Shown: positions 53,687 through 61,802 of the stretch, piece after piece
Layout of the letters: each line of letters opens with the position of its first letter
Position numbering within the stretch: position 1 is the first letter of the stretch
Notes under the pieces: generated by a model
What the model saw: the letters and a program-made list of their open reading frames with translations, nothing else
Database searches by the model: none
Told to the model about the DNA's origin: nothing
From: Bacteroidales bacterium
GTDB taxonomy: Bacteria > Bacteroidota > Bacteroidia > Bacteroidales > UBA932
DNA length: 64,000 nucleotides
Assembly (NCBI GenBank): GCA_017631875.1
Contig: JAGBSL010000020.1
Span: 60,796 to 124,795, forward strand
Reading direction: 5' to 3'
Program-made: the position numbers and the translations under genes

Positions 53687-54919
53687 TTATTTGTCTTCTC
53701 CTAAGATCTTGCCCATGAACTCTGTATTGTCGATCCTTCCGGTAAATGCCTCCGCACCTACTCCTATAGCATATACCGGCACTGCACCACCTGAATGCTT
53801 AACGCTGGTCCATCCAATTGAGCACTTCTTGTTAAGTTCAGCATTTTCTTCTGCATTAAGAATGTTCTTCATGCCGCTTTCGATCCACTGTTTCTCAAGA
53901 GCTGCCCAATTGATGGTAGCTCTTCCTGCTCCAAGGCTCATTCCGCCTGTCTCATGGTCTGCAGTGACAATAATAAGAGTCTCCTCAGGGTGTTTCTTAT
54001 AGAATTCGTATGCAACACCGATGGCGGCATCGAAATCGAGCATGCTCTCAATTGTCGACATTGTTCTGTTCTCGTGTGATGCCCAGTCGATGACGCCACC
54101 CTCACCCATGATGAAGAAAGGTTCCTCGTCTCCGAACTGTTCAAGTGCAAGCTCAAGCATCTGTGCCATTGTAGCGTCTGTCATATCTGGGGCATCTTCA
54201 GATTCCACACCTGTATTCTCAAGACCGTCGCTCACATAGTACCCTGCGCTCTTTCCTCTGTTCTTTGCCTGGCAGAACACCATCTTATCCTTACCGACAG
54301 ACTCTCTGCGGAATTCCTCTATACCGTAGCTTACAGTATATCCATTCCTTTCAAGGATGTCCTCGGTAGACTCCAGATTATCCTCCTTGCCTCTGAACTG
54401 AAGGAAGCCGGTACCTGCAAAGAAGTCAAACCCGCTTGATGGAATATCATTACTGATCTCATAGTAGTCAGTTCTTTTTACGCTATGAGCATAGAAAGCA
54501 GCTGGGGTTGCGTGGTTGATAGGAACTGTAGTTATGATACCGACCTTATATCCTTCCCTCTTCAGTACAGTTGCAACACTTTCAACGCTTACGCTGTCCT
54601 TATCAACACCAAGAGTTCCGTTATTTGCCTTGACTCCACATGCGATAGCTGTTCCTGCTGCAGAAGAGCATGTCACATTCCTGTTTGCAGAATGAGTCGA
54701 TGCCATTCCATAGCATGGGAACTGAGTCATGATAAGCTGCTCGCCTCCAAGTTTGCCTGCCTTGTAAGAGAGATATGACTCAGTTGCGGCAACGTGCGAC
54801 GTGCTCATACCATCTCCGATAAAGAGAAAGATATACTTTGCCTTTGTGTCTTTCTGACATCCAGACAAAAAGGATAGTGAAATGATGACTGCTGTCATCA
54901 ACTTGAAAAGTTGTCTCAT
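53687..54919 (-). CDS. Alkaline phosphatase-family lipoprotein
   Basis: The 410-residue lipoprotein (Cys21 in FLSGC) has the PhoA-type fold. Metal-binding Asp36 is in FIGDGMS, the nucleophile is Ser85 in NVTCSSAAGTA, and further zinc ligands are in VIDWASHENR and VTADHETGG. In the classical VTDSA motif the residue before Ser is a metal-binding Asp; here it is Cys84. It would remove phosphate from phosphomonoesters in the periplasm or on the surface. Encoded next to an S1/P1 nuclease, it could dephosphorylate the nucleotides this releases. It is shorter than E. coli PhoA (about 450-470 residues). Specificity for a phospho-sugar is the alternative. Confidence 0.92.
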   Translation of the reverse strand: MRQLFKLMTAVIISLSFLSGCQKDTKAKYIFLFIGDGMSTSHVAATESYLSYKAGKLGGEQLIMTQFPCYGMASTHSANRNVTCSSAAGTAIACGVKANNGTLGVDKDSVSVESVATVLKREGYKVGIITTVPINHATPAAFYAHSVKRTDYYEISNDIPSSGFDFFAGTGFLQFRGKEDNLESTEDILERNGYTVSYGIEEFRRESVGKDKMVFCQAKNRGKSAGYYVSDGLENTGVESEDAPDMTDATMAQMLELALEQFGDEEPFFIMGEGGVIDWASHENRTMSTIESMLDFDAAIGVAYEFYKKHPEETLIIVTADHETGGMSLGAGRATINWAALEKQWIESGMKNILNAEENAELNKKCSIGWTSVKHSGGAVPVYAIGVGAEAFTGRIDNTEFMGKILGEDK

Positions 54920-54939
54920 ATCGACTTTAGATCCTTTTA

Positions 54940-55812
54940 TTATTCGCTGATTTCAAATATATAATCCAATGCTTTGGCAAGGCGATATCCTGCATTTCTA
55001 AGCTGAAGATAGAGAAGCTCTCTATCCTTCTCTGGATATTCTGAAGAAAGGATAGCTTTCGCCTCGTGGGCATGTGCAGGAAGAGCCGAAATCGCACTTG
55101 CTCTTCCCCAGTCATATACGTCGCCTTTCTGGATTTCTGCTATTTCTTCTGCTGAAGCAGTGTCTGCCGCCTCTGAATACTCAAAGTAGCTCCACTCCGG
55201 CTCAAGCATCTTGATCAGCTTTGAGTCCCAATATGAATGCGCTCCGACCTTTTCTCCCCTTACAGTAAACGAATACTTGCCACCTGTCGGCGCCTGTGGG
55301 ACATAAAGGATATGCATCGGGCAATGGATGTCACCAATCAGATGAATGACAAGTGAAAGTTTCATCATGCACTCATCCTTGTCCATCTCTGCCCAATTTG
55401 CCTTGAGATCTGTGATCAGCACATCGAGATCCATCACTGCATTTCTGACGTACTCATCTCCCTCGCGATTATGGCGATATGTATTGTAAAGGGAATCCAC
55501 AGAATAGGAATGGCACCATGGCTCGATGTTGGTCGGATAGTTGTCCATGTCCGAAGGCTGACGCCTGAGGATCTTCGGATTCGAACACTCGAATCCAATG
55601 TCGCGGCTCCAGATGTAATAATTTTCATCCGCATCCGAAGACACCTCCACTATATCAGTTCCTGCAAGGCATTTCTTCAACTGCTTCTTTGTCGACTTTG
55701 AAATATGGTTGTCCGCAATCTGTGCGATTGCTGCATGTCCGATACCACCCCATCCGAAGGAGATATGGCAGGACATGAGCAGCAGCACAGCTATGACGAT
55801 TGATCTTCTCAT
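54940..55812 (-). CDS. S1/P1-type nuclease
   Basis: The 290-residue protein has a signal peptide cut before Trp21 (SFG|WGGIGH). The free N-terminal Trp and His26 bind zinc in this family. Further ligands lie in LVIHLIGDIHCPMHI and GAHSYWDSKLI. S1/P1 enzymes are three-zinc phosphoesterases that cut single-stranded DNA/RNA and act as 3'-nucleotidases; bacterial relatives include phospholipase C, so lipid phosphodiesters are an alternative. The length matches the nuclease group. It stands between the FAD enzyme gene (1 base) and the alkaline phosphatase gene (20 bases). Confidence 0.93.
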   Translation of the reverse strand: MRRSIVIAVLLLMSCHISFGWGGIGHAAIAQIADNHISKSTKKQLKKCLAGTDIVEVSSDADENYYIWSRDIGFECSNPKILRRQPSDMDNYPTNIEPWCHSYSVDSLYNTYRHNREGDEYVRNAVMDLDVLITDLKANWAEMDKDECMMKLSLVIHLIGDIHCPMHILYVPQAPTGGKYSFTVRGEKVGAHSYWDSKLIKMLEPEWSYFEYSEAADTASAEEIAEIQKGDVYDWGRASAISALPAHAHEAKAILSSEYPEKDRELLYLQLRNAGYRLAKALDYIFEISE

Positions 55813-55813
55813 G

Positions 55814-57859
55814 CTATTTCTGTTTTACAAGCATTATGGCGTCAGCACATACAGTTCCGTCGCTGCCGTCTCCACGGAGCTTTACACTGAACTGATGATC
55901 TTTCTCAAAGTCAAATGTAGCGACCTTATGCCATGTGCTTACTGACTGACCGATTATGACTACATCGTTGGAATTTACAGACGCCGTAGTGCCGTCACTG
56001 AAGTCAAAGAAGGTCTCCTGACAATGTGATGACTTTGCATGGTGATAGGTATAGACATCATAAGTTCCCGCTTCAGGGATTACAGCAGAATATTCCACGT
56101 AACCCTCGTTTGCGCTGCCGACAAGACAGGTCGGGCCATACACGCCGTCCTCTGAAAGGTGATGATTATCAGCCCTCTTTATGTTATCATTAGGAAGCGG
56201 TGCTCCTGGACCTTTAGAGCCAAGCCATTTTCCTCCCTTTGCCTCTGCCTGATTGTCATCGATAATGATATCAGCAGAAGTGCCGTCAAGATATGGATTG
56301 ACAGCCATGATATCATTTATATCCATGTAGTTTACATCCTGAACTCTGTCAAGTCCCTTCTGCTCGGCAATGGCAATGGCCATTCCGGCAGCCTGTCCCA
56401 TACACATGAACACAGGCTCCATTCTGATCGATCCGTATGCAATGTGAGAAGCAGAGCAGCAGATAGGAACAAGGAGGTTTGTACACTCCTCACGCTTTGG
56501 AGTGAGTGAACGGTATGAGATAGGATAAGGCATTCCGCCGCCGATCTCCACATCGCCCTCGTTCTTGACCATTTTCTTTCCGTCTTTTTCAATAACGATT
56601 CTCTGAGTATTGTGAGAGTCCATTGTATATGCAGCATATGCTATTCCTTCCGGTGCAATCACCTTGTTGTCGCAGTCAGCCTGGGTTGCAACATACTCTC
56701 CAACCATACGGCGGCATTCGCGGACATAAAGCTGGGGTGTCCAGTTGCCGCACTCCACGTACTCATCCTTTGGAAGGCCCCATTCCTTCACATAGTCCTG
56801 GATCTCTGCAGGCACACGTGGGTCAGTAGCCACGAAATAAAGAAGACCGAGGGTATAATCCTTATGTTCCTTGATGATCTGCTGACGCTCCTCCCATGTT
56901 GCCTCCGGATAATTGTGGTTTGCCCCGATCATATCTGTAGAGAAGGCACCACGGTTGTTCACGTCGGTCTTTCTGTTCGGACCGATGCTCCAGATGAAAT
57001 ACTGGTTGATCTCCCTCATGTGAGGCTGAGCATCGTATACACGAAGCAAAAGCTCGTATTTTGAAGGATCATAATTCTCAGGTTTCTCGATAGGAATCCT
57101 GTTCTCTGGATTGTCTGTCAGACAGATTCTGAAGTTGTATGCCTGGATGAGGTTGTCACCTGAGCCCTGTGGCGCGAGAGTACCCTCGCTGATTCCCCAA
57201 AGCAGGCCGCTTGATGGATCACCAGGAACCACGTATGGATCTACACCGTCAGGGAACTGATGCAGATGTCTCATGTGTACGCCGTTCCATGTCTCGCCAT
57301 ACTCCGAGCAGTCCTCACGTCCTGTGCGGTATGAAACGCCAGCCTTGGCCATGAGGTCACCCTCATACGAAGCGTCGATGAACCACTTTGCGTCGAATGA
57401 AAGGGTATCTGCGCTTGCCTCTCCGCCGGCAACCTTGATGGAAGTGATGTCAGTTCCGTCCATTTCAGCATCACAGAGATGATATCCGGTAATGAAATCA
57501 ATTTTCTCATGATCAAGATAGTCCATGAGAATCTTGTGAGCTACACTTGGCTCGAATACCCACTGCTCGAGATTGCCATAGTGCTCGCCAAGCCTGCGGT
57601 AAAACTGAAGGGCTACACCCTTGACCACCTGCTTGTTGCCGATGTCAGTGAAGCTAAGACCGCCTGTGGTCAGTCCTCCGATTCTGATATTCGGCTCCAC
57701 GACAAGGACATCGAGACCCATCTGGGCAGCAGAATAGGCTGCTACGACTCCGGATGCTGAACCGCCATAAACACACAGGTCATACTCCTTCGCGCTTTCT
57801 CCTGCATTGCAGGAACAGAGCGCAACGATTGCTGAAATTAAAAACAAATATCTTTTCAT
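55814..57859 (-). CDS. FAD-dependent oxidoreductase lipoprotein with C-terminal beta domain
   Basis: The 681-residue protein has a lipoprotein-like signal (ALCSC, Cys17). An FAD-binding Rossmann motif is at residues 32-37 (GGSASG), followed by VLVVEPNIRIGGLTTGGLSFTD; it is of the FAD_oxidored (PF12831) type. The second FAD segment WFIDASYEGDLMAKAGVSY and CSASHIAYGSIRMEPVFMCMGQAAG complete the domain (to about 540). The C-terminal 130 residues (SEDGVYGPTCLVGSANEGYVEYSAVIPEAGTYDVY) form a carbohydrate-binding-like beta-sandwich often called the xanthan lyase C-terminal-like or Golvesin-type domain. The substrate is unknown; oxidation of a sugar or sugar alcohol is inferred. Such enzymes are common in Bacteroidota glycan loci but little studied. 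Confidence 0.87.
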   Translation of the reverse strand: MKRYLFLISAIVALCSCNAGESAKEYDLCVYGGSASGVVAAYSAAQMGLDVLVVEPNIRIGGLTTGGLSFTDIGNKQVVKGVALQFYRRLGEHYGNLEQWVFEPSVAHKILMDYLDHEKIDFITGYHLCDAEMDGTDITSIKVAGGEASADTLSFDAKWFIDASYEGDLMAKAGVSYRTGREDCSEYGETWNGVHMRHLHQFPDGVDPYVVPGDPSSGLLWGISEGTLAPQGSGDNLIQAYNFRICLTDNPENRIPIEKPENYDPSKYELLLRVYDAQPHMREINQYFIWSIGPNRKTDVNNRGAFSTDMIGANHNYPEATWEERQQIIKEHKDYTLGLLYFVATDPRVPAEIQDYVKEWGLPKDEYVECGNWTPQLYVRECRRMVGEYVATQADCDNKVIAPEGIAYAAYTMDSHNTQRIVIEKDGKKMVKNEGDVEIGGGMPYPISYRSLTPKREECTNLLVPICCSASHIAYGSIRMEPVFMCMGQAAGMAIAIAEQKGLDRVQDVNYMDINDIMAVNPYLDGTSADIIIDDNQAEAKGGKWLGSKGPGAPLPNDNIKRADNHHLSEDGVYGPTCLVGSANEGYVEYSAVIPEAGTYDVYTYHHAKSSHCQETFFDFSDGTTASVNSNDVVIIGQSVSTWHKVATFDFEKDHQFSVKLRGDGSDGTVCADAIMLVKQK

Positions 57860-57862
57860 GTC

Positions 57863-60064
57863 TTATTTATTATATCGTATTGACAAATAATTGATTGCGT
57901 TGTAGATTGAAGATGTGAAGCTCTTGTCTGTCGGAACAAGACGCACATATACCTTCTCCAGTCCGAGAGCCTCATCAGGGATATTGACAGTGATGAACTT
58001 TGTTCCAGGAAGCTGGCTGACTTTTCTGTTTGCATCCACTGCGAAATCAGGTACTGTATAAGAAGCGACATCGTTCCATTCATCCTTATCTGAAGACCAC
58101 TGAACCTTCCAATTGCGGATTGCATTCTCCTTCTTCAGGTGGTTCATTGTACCGAATGTGATGTTGAGTGGGCTGTTTGCTGATGTCAAGTCTGCAGTAG
58201 GGAACTCTGCACACCAGTACTGGCTTGCCGACCAACCTGTCACGCACCAAGCAGATCCGTTGGATGTCTCCCACTCCTGCTTTCCCTCCTTTGAATAGAT
58301 GACGCCGTTCTTGGCTCCATACGGTCTCCAATGGGCGCTTCTGCCAAGGAAATCATAGATTCCGTTGCCGTTTGCTTCCTCTGTAATCTCGCCACCATAT
58401 ACATATGGTCCCACGTGAGTAAAGTCATTTACAAGGTTCAGGGCGACCTTCGAACCGCTCTTCTCGCAATAGAACCTGGCATCAAGTGTCAAAGGATCAG
58501 CAACCAGAGGGTATGTCGGATAAAGATCCTTATCATCTGTGTAGTTCTTCACCAGGTTTACGCCAAGGTAGTCGCAGTATCCCCACTCATACATAAGAGT
58601 AGAGAAACTCTCTGAAGGGTCATCCGAAATCATGACCTCTGATTTTCTTACCGGACGGATCTGATAGTCACCGATGGTGCCGAGACCTGTAATGTATGAG
58701 GCATTCTGACCGGCTGCTACAAGTTCATTCTCCTTTGCTTCATCCCACTCGAAGTTGTCACACTTCTCATGCACAACAACGCCTTTCAGCTTGCCGCTGC
58801 CCTTCGGAAGTCCTTTTCCATCTCTTGACCATGGGCAGTCGACATTTACCATCATATGGCTTGTACCTCCGTCCTTGTCTCTGATGACCATAGGGTACGA
58901 CACCATGAGATTGATATATCTGATGTCTATCGGTGCAAAGCTTCCCTTGCTTACCGGAATCTCCACGTCAGGGACAGTAACCAGAGTGTAGATGTCATTG
59001 TCTGTCAATTCTGCAAGTCCACGGACCTTCTCTGCCGGAGCGTCACCTGCCGATGTGGCTACAAGGGCCTCAACAGGGATCCTTGAAATCGAATAACGCA
59101 CAGGGTTGTCCTCTCTCTTGAGGGTAAGGCCGTAGGTGTCTAGACTGATTCTGTCATAACGGCTTACAAGGTCAGCACAGCTCTTCGAGAAAACCAGCTT
59201 GATGCCGTCTGTGCCTGACTCATTCTGTACATAGATGATCCTGTCAGCGTATGTCATATCCTGATTGTCGACACTGATGAGACGGTTCTCGGCTCCATTC
59301 TTCTCGAGGTTATCATTGATGACAAGTCCGCTGAGAACGATATGAGACTCGATCTGATACTCTCCCTCCGAGTCCAGAAGGGCCTTCAGGCCAGTCACGT
59401 CAACTTCCTCCATTGCACTGCCGGCATTGTACTGAGAGACCTGGATATATCCCTTGCCTCCGTCATATCTGACTGTGATGACCGCATGTCTGATGATGTT
59501 GGTAACGTTAGCCTTTACATCAAATCTGATGAAGTTGTTCTTGAGACCGATGGCGCCGATCCAGTCAGTGCTGTTCTTCTCGTTATACTCCACTTCAAAA
59601 GTCAGGTCCTCAGCACGCAGTTTGGTAGAGATCTTGGCACCGAACTGTCCTCCCTCTGCAGGAATTGAGACATTCTTCTGCTCGATGGTCACTCCACCCT
59701 CGAGAATGCCTTCTTGGTTGAAATTGAGTTCAAACACATTGGTTCCTCTGGCAAGAGTAAGGACTGAAGTACGCGGGATGCCGCGGTTGATGTCGTATAC
59801 GAAATCCACGGTCACATCACCGTTAAGGACAATCTCCCTTGCATCCGGATCTGAAGCGAATCTGATCCATGTCGCAGCCTCATCCAATGACGCAGTGAAT
59901 TCACCGTCAGCAAACACCTCCAGCGTGTACTGGCCGGCATCACTTCCCAACGCTACCTCGTTCTCCTTGCAGCCGACGCCATAGATCTGCACATCCTCAG
60001 GCAACTGCTCGCATGACAGAGCAGCAGCAAGGCACAATGCTATATATATAATGTACTTCTTCAT
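57863..60064 (-). CDS. BACON/DUF5689-type surface lipoprotein
   Basis: The 733-residue lipoprotein (Cys18 in AALSC) carries two BACON-like Ig repeats (about 35-120, ending LARGTNVFELNFNQEG; and about 125-215, ending YDGGKGYIQVSQYNAGS), then a DUF5689-like domain (about 220-440; YQIESHIVLSGLVINDN, ADRIIYVQNESGTDGIKLVFS) and a C-terminal F5/8-type (discoidin-like) sandwich (about 590-733; WCVTGWSASQYWCAEFPTAD, VQWSSDKDEWNDVASY). No catalytic motif is seen. It follows susD by 8 bases, the usual place of surface ligand-binding proteins. DUF5689 domains are often seen in Bacteroidota lipoproteins encoded with nucleases or phosphoesterases. Confidence 0.78.
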   Translation of the reverse strand: MKKYIIYIALCLAAALSCEQLPEDVQIYGVGCKENEVALGSDAGQYTLEVFADGEFTASLDEAATWIRFASDPDAREIVLNGDVTVDFVYDINRGIPRTSVLTLARGTNVFELNFNQEGILEGGVTIEQKNVSIPAEGGQFGAKISTKLRAEDLTFEVEYNEKNSTDWIGAIGLKNNFIRFDVKANVTNIIRHAVITVRYDGGKGYIQVSQYNAGSAMEEVDVTGLKALLDSEGEYQIESHIVLSGLVINDNLEKNGAENRLISVDNQDMTYADRIIYVQNESGTDGIKLVFSKSCADLVSRYDRISLDTYGLTLKREDNPVRYSISRIPVEALVATSAGDAPAEKVRGLAELTDNDIYTLVTVPDVEIPVSKGSFAPIDIRYINLMVSYPMVIRDKDGGTSHMMVNVDCPWSRDGKGLPKGSGKLKGVVVHEKCDNFEWDEAKENELVAAGQNASYITGLGTIGDYQIRPVRKSEVMISDDPSESFSTLMYEWGYCDYLGVNLVKNYTDDKDLYPTYPLVADPLTLDARFYCEKSGSKVALNLVNDFTHVGPYVYGGEITEEANGNGIYDFLGRSAHWRPYGAKNGVIYSKEGKQEWETSNGSAWCVTGWSASQYWCAEFPTADLTSANSPLNITFGTMNHLKKENAIRNWKVQWSSDKDEWNDVASYTVPDFAVDANRKVSQLPGTKFITVNIPDEALGLEKVYVRLVPTDKSFTSSIYNAINYLSIRYNK

Positions 60065-60072
60065 AATTTTTT

Positions 60073-61800
60073 TTATTCGAGATATTCATCATTATCAAGC
60101 GCATTTCCACTATAGGCCACCTGGTCGGCAGGAATAGGCCAGTAGCGATGACATGGGCGGATGTACTCCTTAAGGTATGAGCCCTCATTGTATGCTACAG
60201 TCCTTTCATACCATATTCCCCAGCGGACGAGGTCGAACTTACGGTGGAACTCTCCCACAAGCTCTCGAGCCCTCTCCATGCGGATTTCCTCCATCAGGGC
60301 TTCCGGCTCAGATCCCAAACTTACATATGCAACCTCATTGAGCCCTGCGCGTACTCGTGTGACATTCAGATACTTGCACGCAAGGTCATACTCATTCATC
60401 TGCAGATGGGCTTCCGCCTTCATCAGAAGAACATCTGCAAAACGGAAGATCTTGTAGTTGTTAGGGTCCTTCGTGTTATTCATGTCATAAGCCCAGAACT
60501 TATTTCCCATCCAAGGTCTGTCAGTAGCCTTGATCTTGCTCTTGGATGAAGATGACGACCAAAAGAACATGACCTTGCGGTCTGTATTCTCAGGGTCCTC
60601 GATAGGATCATAGCCTATCCATCTCCACGCAAGTGTGCCGCTTCCGCCTCTTGGAGAGTTCGCTCCATTGGAGTACTCACCGCTGCGCAGGTCAGCAGAA
60701 GCATAAGGCATGAGTCTGCTGTAGAGGTAGGTTGTAGGTCTGGCAGTTGCTGAAGTTCTCGAATTTCCGCCAAGTTCAGGGATGCGGATACCGGCGTAGC
60801 AGTCAGAACCGGAATTGTCCTCAAGCTGCTCTCCATCCTCCTCTGTATACTCGTCGTCTGCCCCGCCATCAGGATTGAGGGCGTTCTCGATCACTGAATT
60901 TGCCACGCGTGAAGGCAGGCAGCATGCAGCAATCATTGCAGTTGTCTGAGTGCCGTATGTTTCCACGACATTGGCCATTTCGAAGATCGACTCCCTGACA
61001 TAACGCTTGGCAAAAGGAACGTCTGTCAAAGGATAGTCTGTGCCGAAAGATGACGGAGAGTCCGCATAATGGCCGTAGATGTCTTCCACCTTTGAAAGGA
61101 ATGCAATAGCCTCCTCCCATCTTTCGTTCCACATGCACATCTTTGCAGCCACAACATATCCTACAGCTGCACCGGCTCTGAACTCGTTTCCTTCATAGGT
61201 GCGGATCATAGGAAGTGCCTGTTCCCTGACAAGCCACTTGTCAAGTTCTGCAATACAATAGTCTCTTGTTGCTACTGCATCCATTCTTGGAAGAGTCGCA
61301 ATCCTTTCGCGGTTTTCCTCAGTCACTCTCTCTGCATAGAAAGGGACATCTCCGAAAGTAGAGGTCAGGAGATAGTAATACAAGGCACGGAGCACAGCAG
61401 TTTCAGCATAAAGCGGAGCAGCCTCGGCTTCAGTGATGTAGCCGTTCTCCACTGCAGCAGCAATGGCAGCTGTCATTTCATTCGTATCCTTAACGCCTGC
61501 GTAGCCATATCTCCACACTGTTGATGCGATACCCGGACGTGCGGGTGAGACATCACAGTTGGAATTATACAGAGATGAGCTTGATGTGTACATAAGGTCT
61601 GCCGCCACATCGGTCATCTCCCAGAAGCCTCGTGCAGAATAGATGTTTCTCAGAGAATTGTAACATCCGTTGATGCCGGTCATGATCTGATTGACATCCT
61701 GGAAGTAATTATCTGTCGTAGTGTAGGATTCGTTCTTCTCGTTGAGACATCCTGTCAGGAGTGTCACAACAGCAGAGAATATCAATATCTTTCTTTTCAT
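60073..61800 (-). CDS. SusD/RagB-family lipoprotein of locus B
   Basis: The 575-residue lipoprotein (Cys18 in LLTGC) has the SusD layout: ETAVLRALYYYLLTSTFGDVPFY in the N-terminal TPR region, GYVVAAKMCMWNERWEEAIAFL, and the C-terminal YKIFRFADVLLMKAEAHLQMNEYD and EEIRMERARELVGEFHRKFDLVRWG. It partners the SusC encoded 2 bases upstream. The region of about 285-345 (DGGADDEYTEEDGEQLEDNSGSD) is strikingly acidic, which argues against a simple polyanionic ligand touching that loop, or may bind cations. Confidence 0.96.
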   Translation of the reverse strand: MKRKILIFSAVVTLLTGCLNEKNESYTTTDNYFQDVNQIMTGINGCYNSLRNIYSARGFWEMTDVAADLMYTSSSSLYNSNCDVSPARPGIASTVWRYGYAGVKDTNEMTAAIAAAVENGYITEAEAAPLYAETAVLRALYYYLLTSTFGDVPFYAERVTEENRERIATLPRMDAVATRDYCIAELDKWLVREQALPMIRTYEGNEFRAGAAVGYVVAAKMCMWNERWEEAIAFLSKVEDIYGHYADSPSSFGTDYPLTDVPFAKRYVRESIFEMANVVETYGTQTTAMIAACCLPSRVANSVIENALNPDGGADDEYTEEDGEQLEDNSGSDCYAGIRIPELGGNSRTSATARPTTYLYSRLMPYASADLRSGEYSNGANSPRGGSGTLAWRWIGYDPIEDPENTDRKVMFFWSSSSSKSKIKATDRPWMGNKFWAYDMNNTKDPNNYKIFRFADVLLMKAEAHLQMNEYDLACKYLNVTRVRAGLNEVAYVSLGSEPEALMEEIRMERARELVGEFHRKFDLVRWGIWYERTVAYNEGSYLKEYIRPCHRYWPIPADQVAYSGNALDNDEYLE

Positions 61801-61802
61801 AA

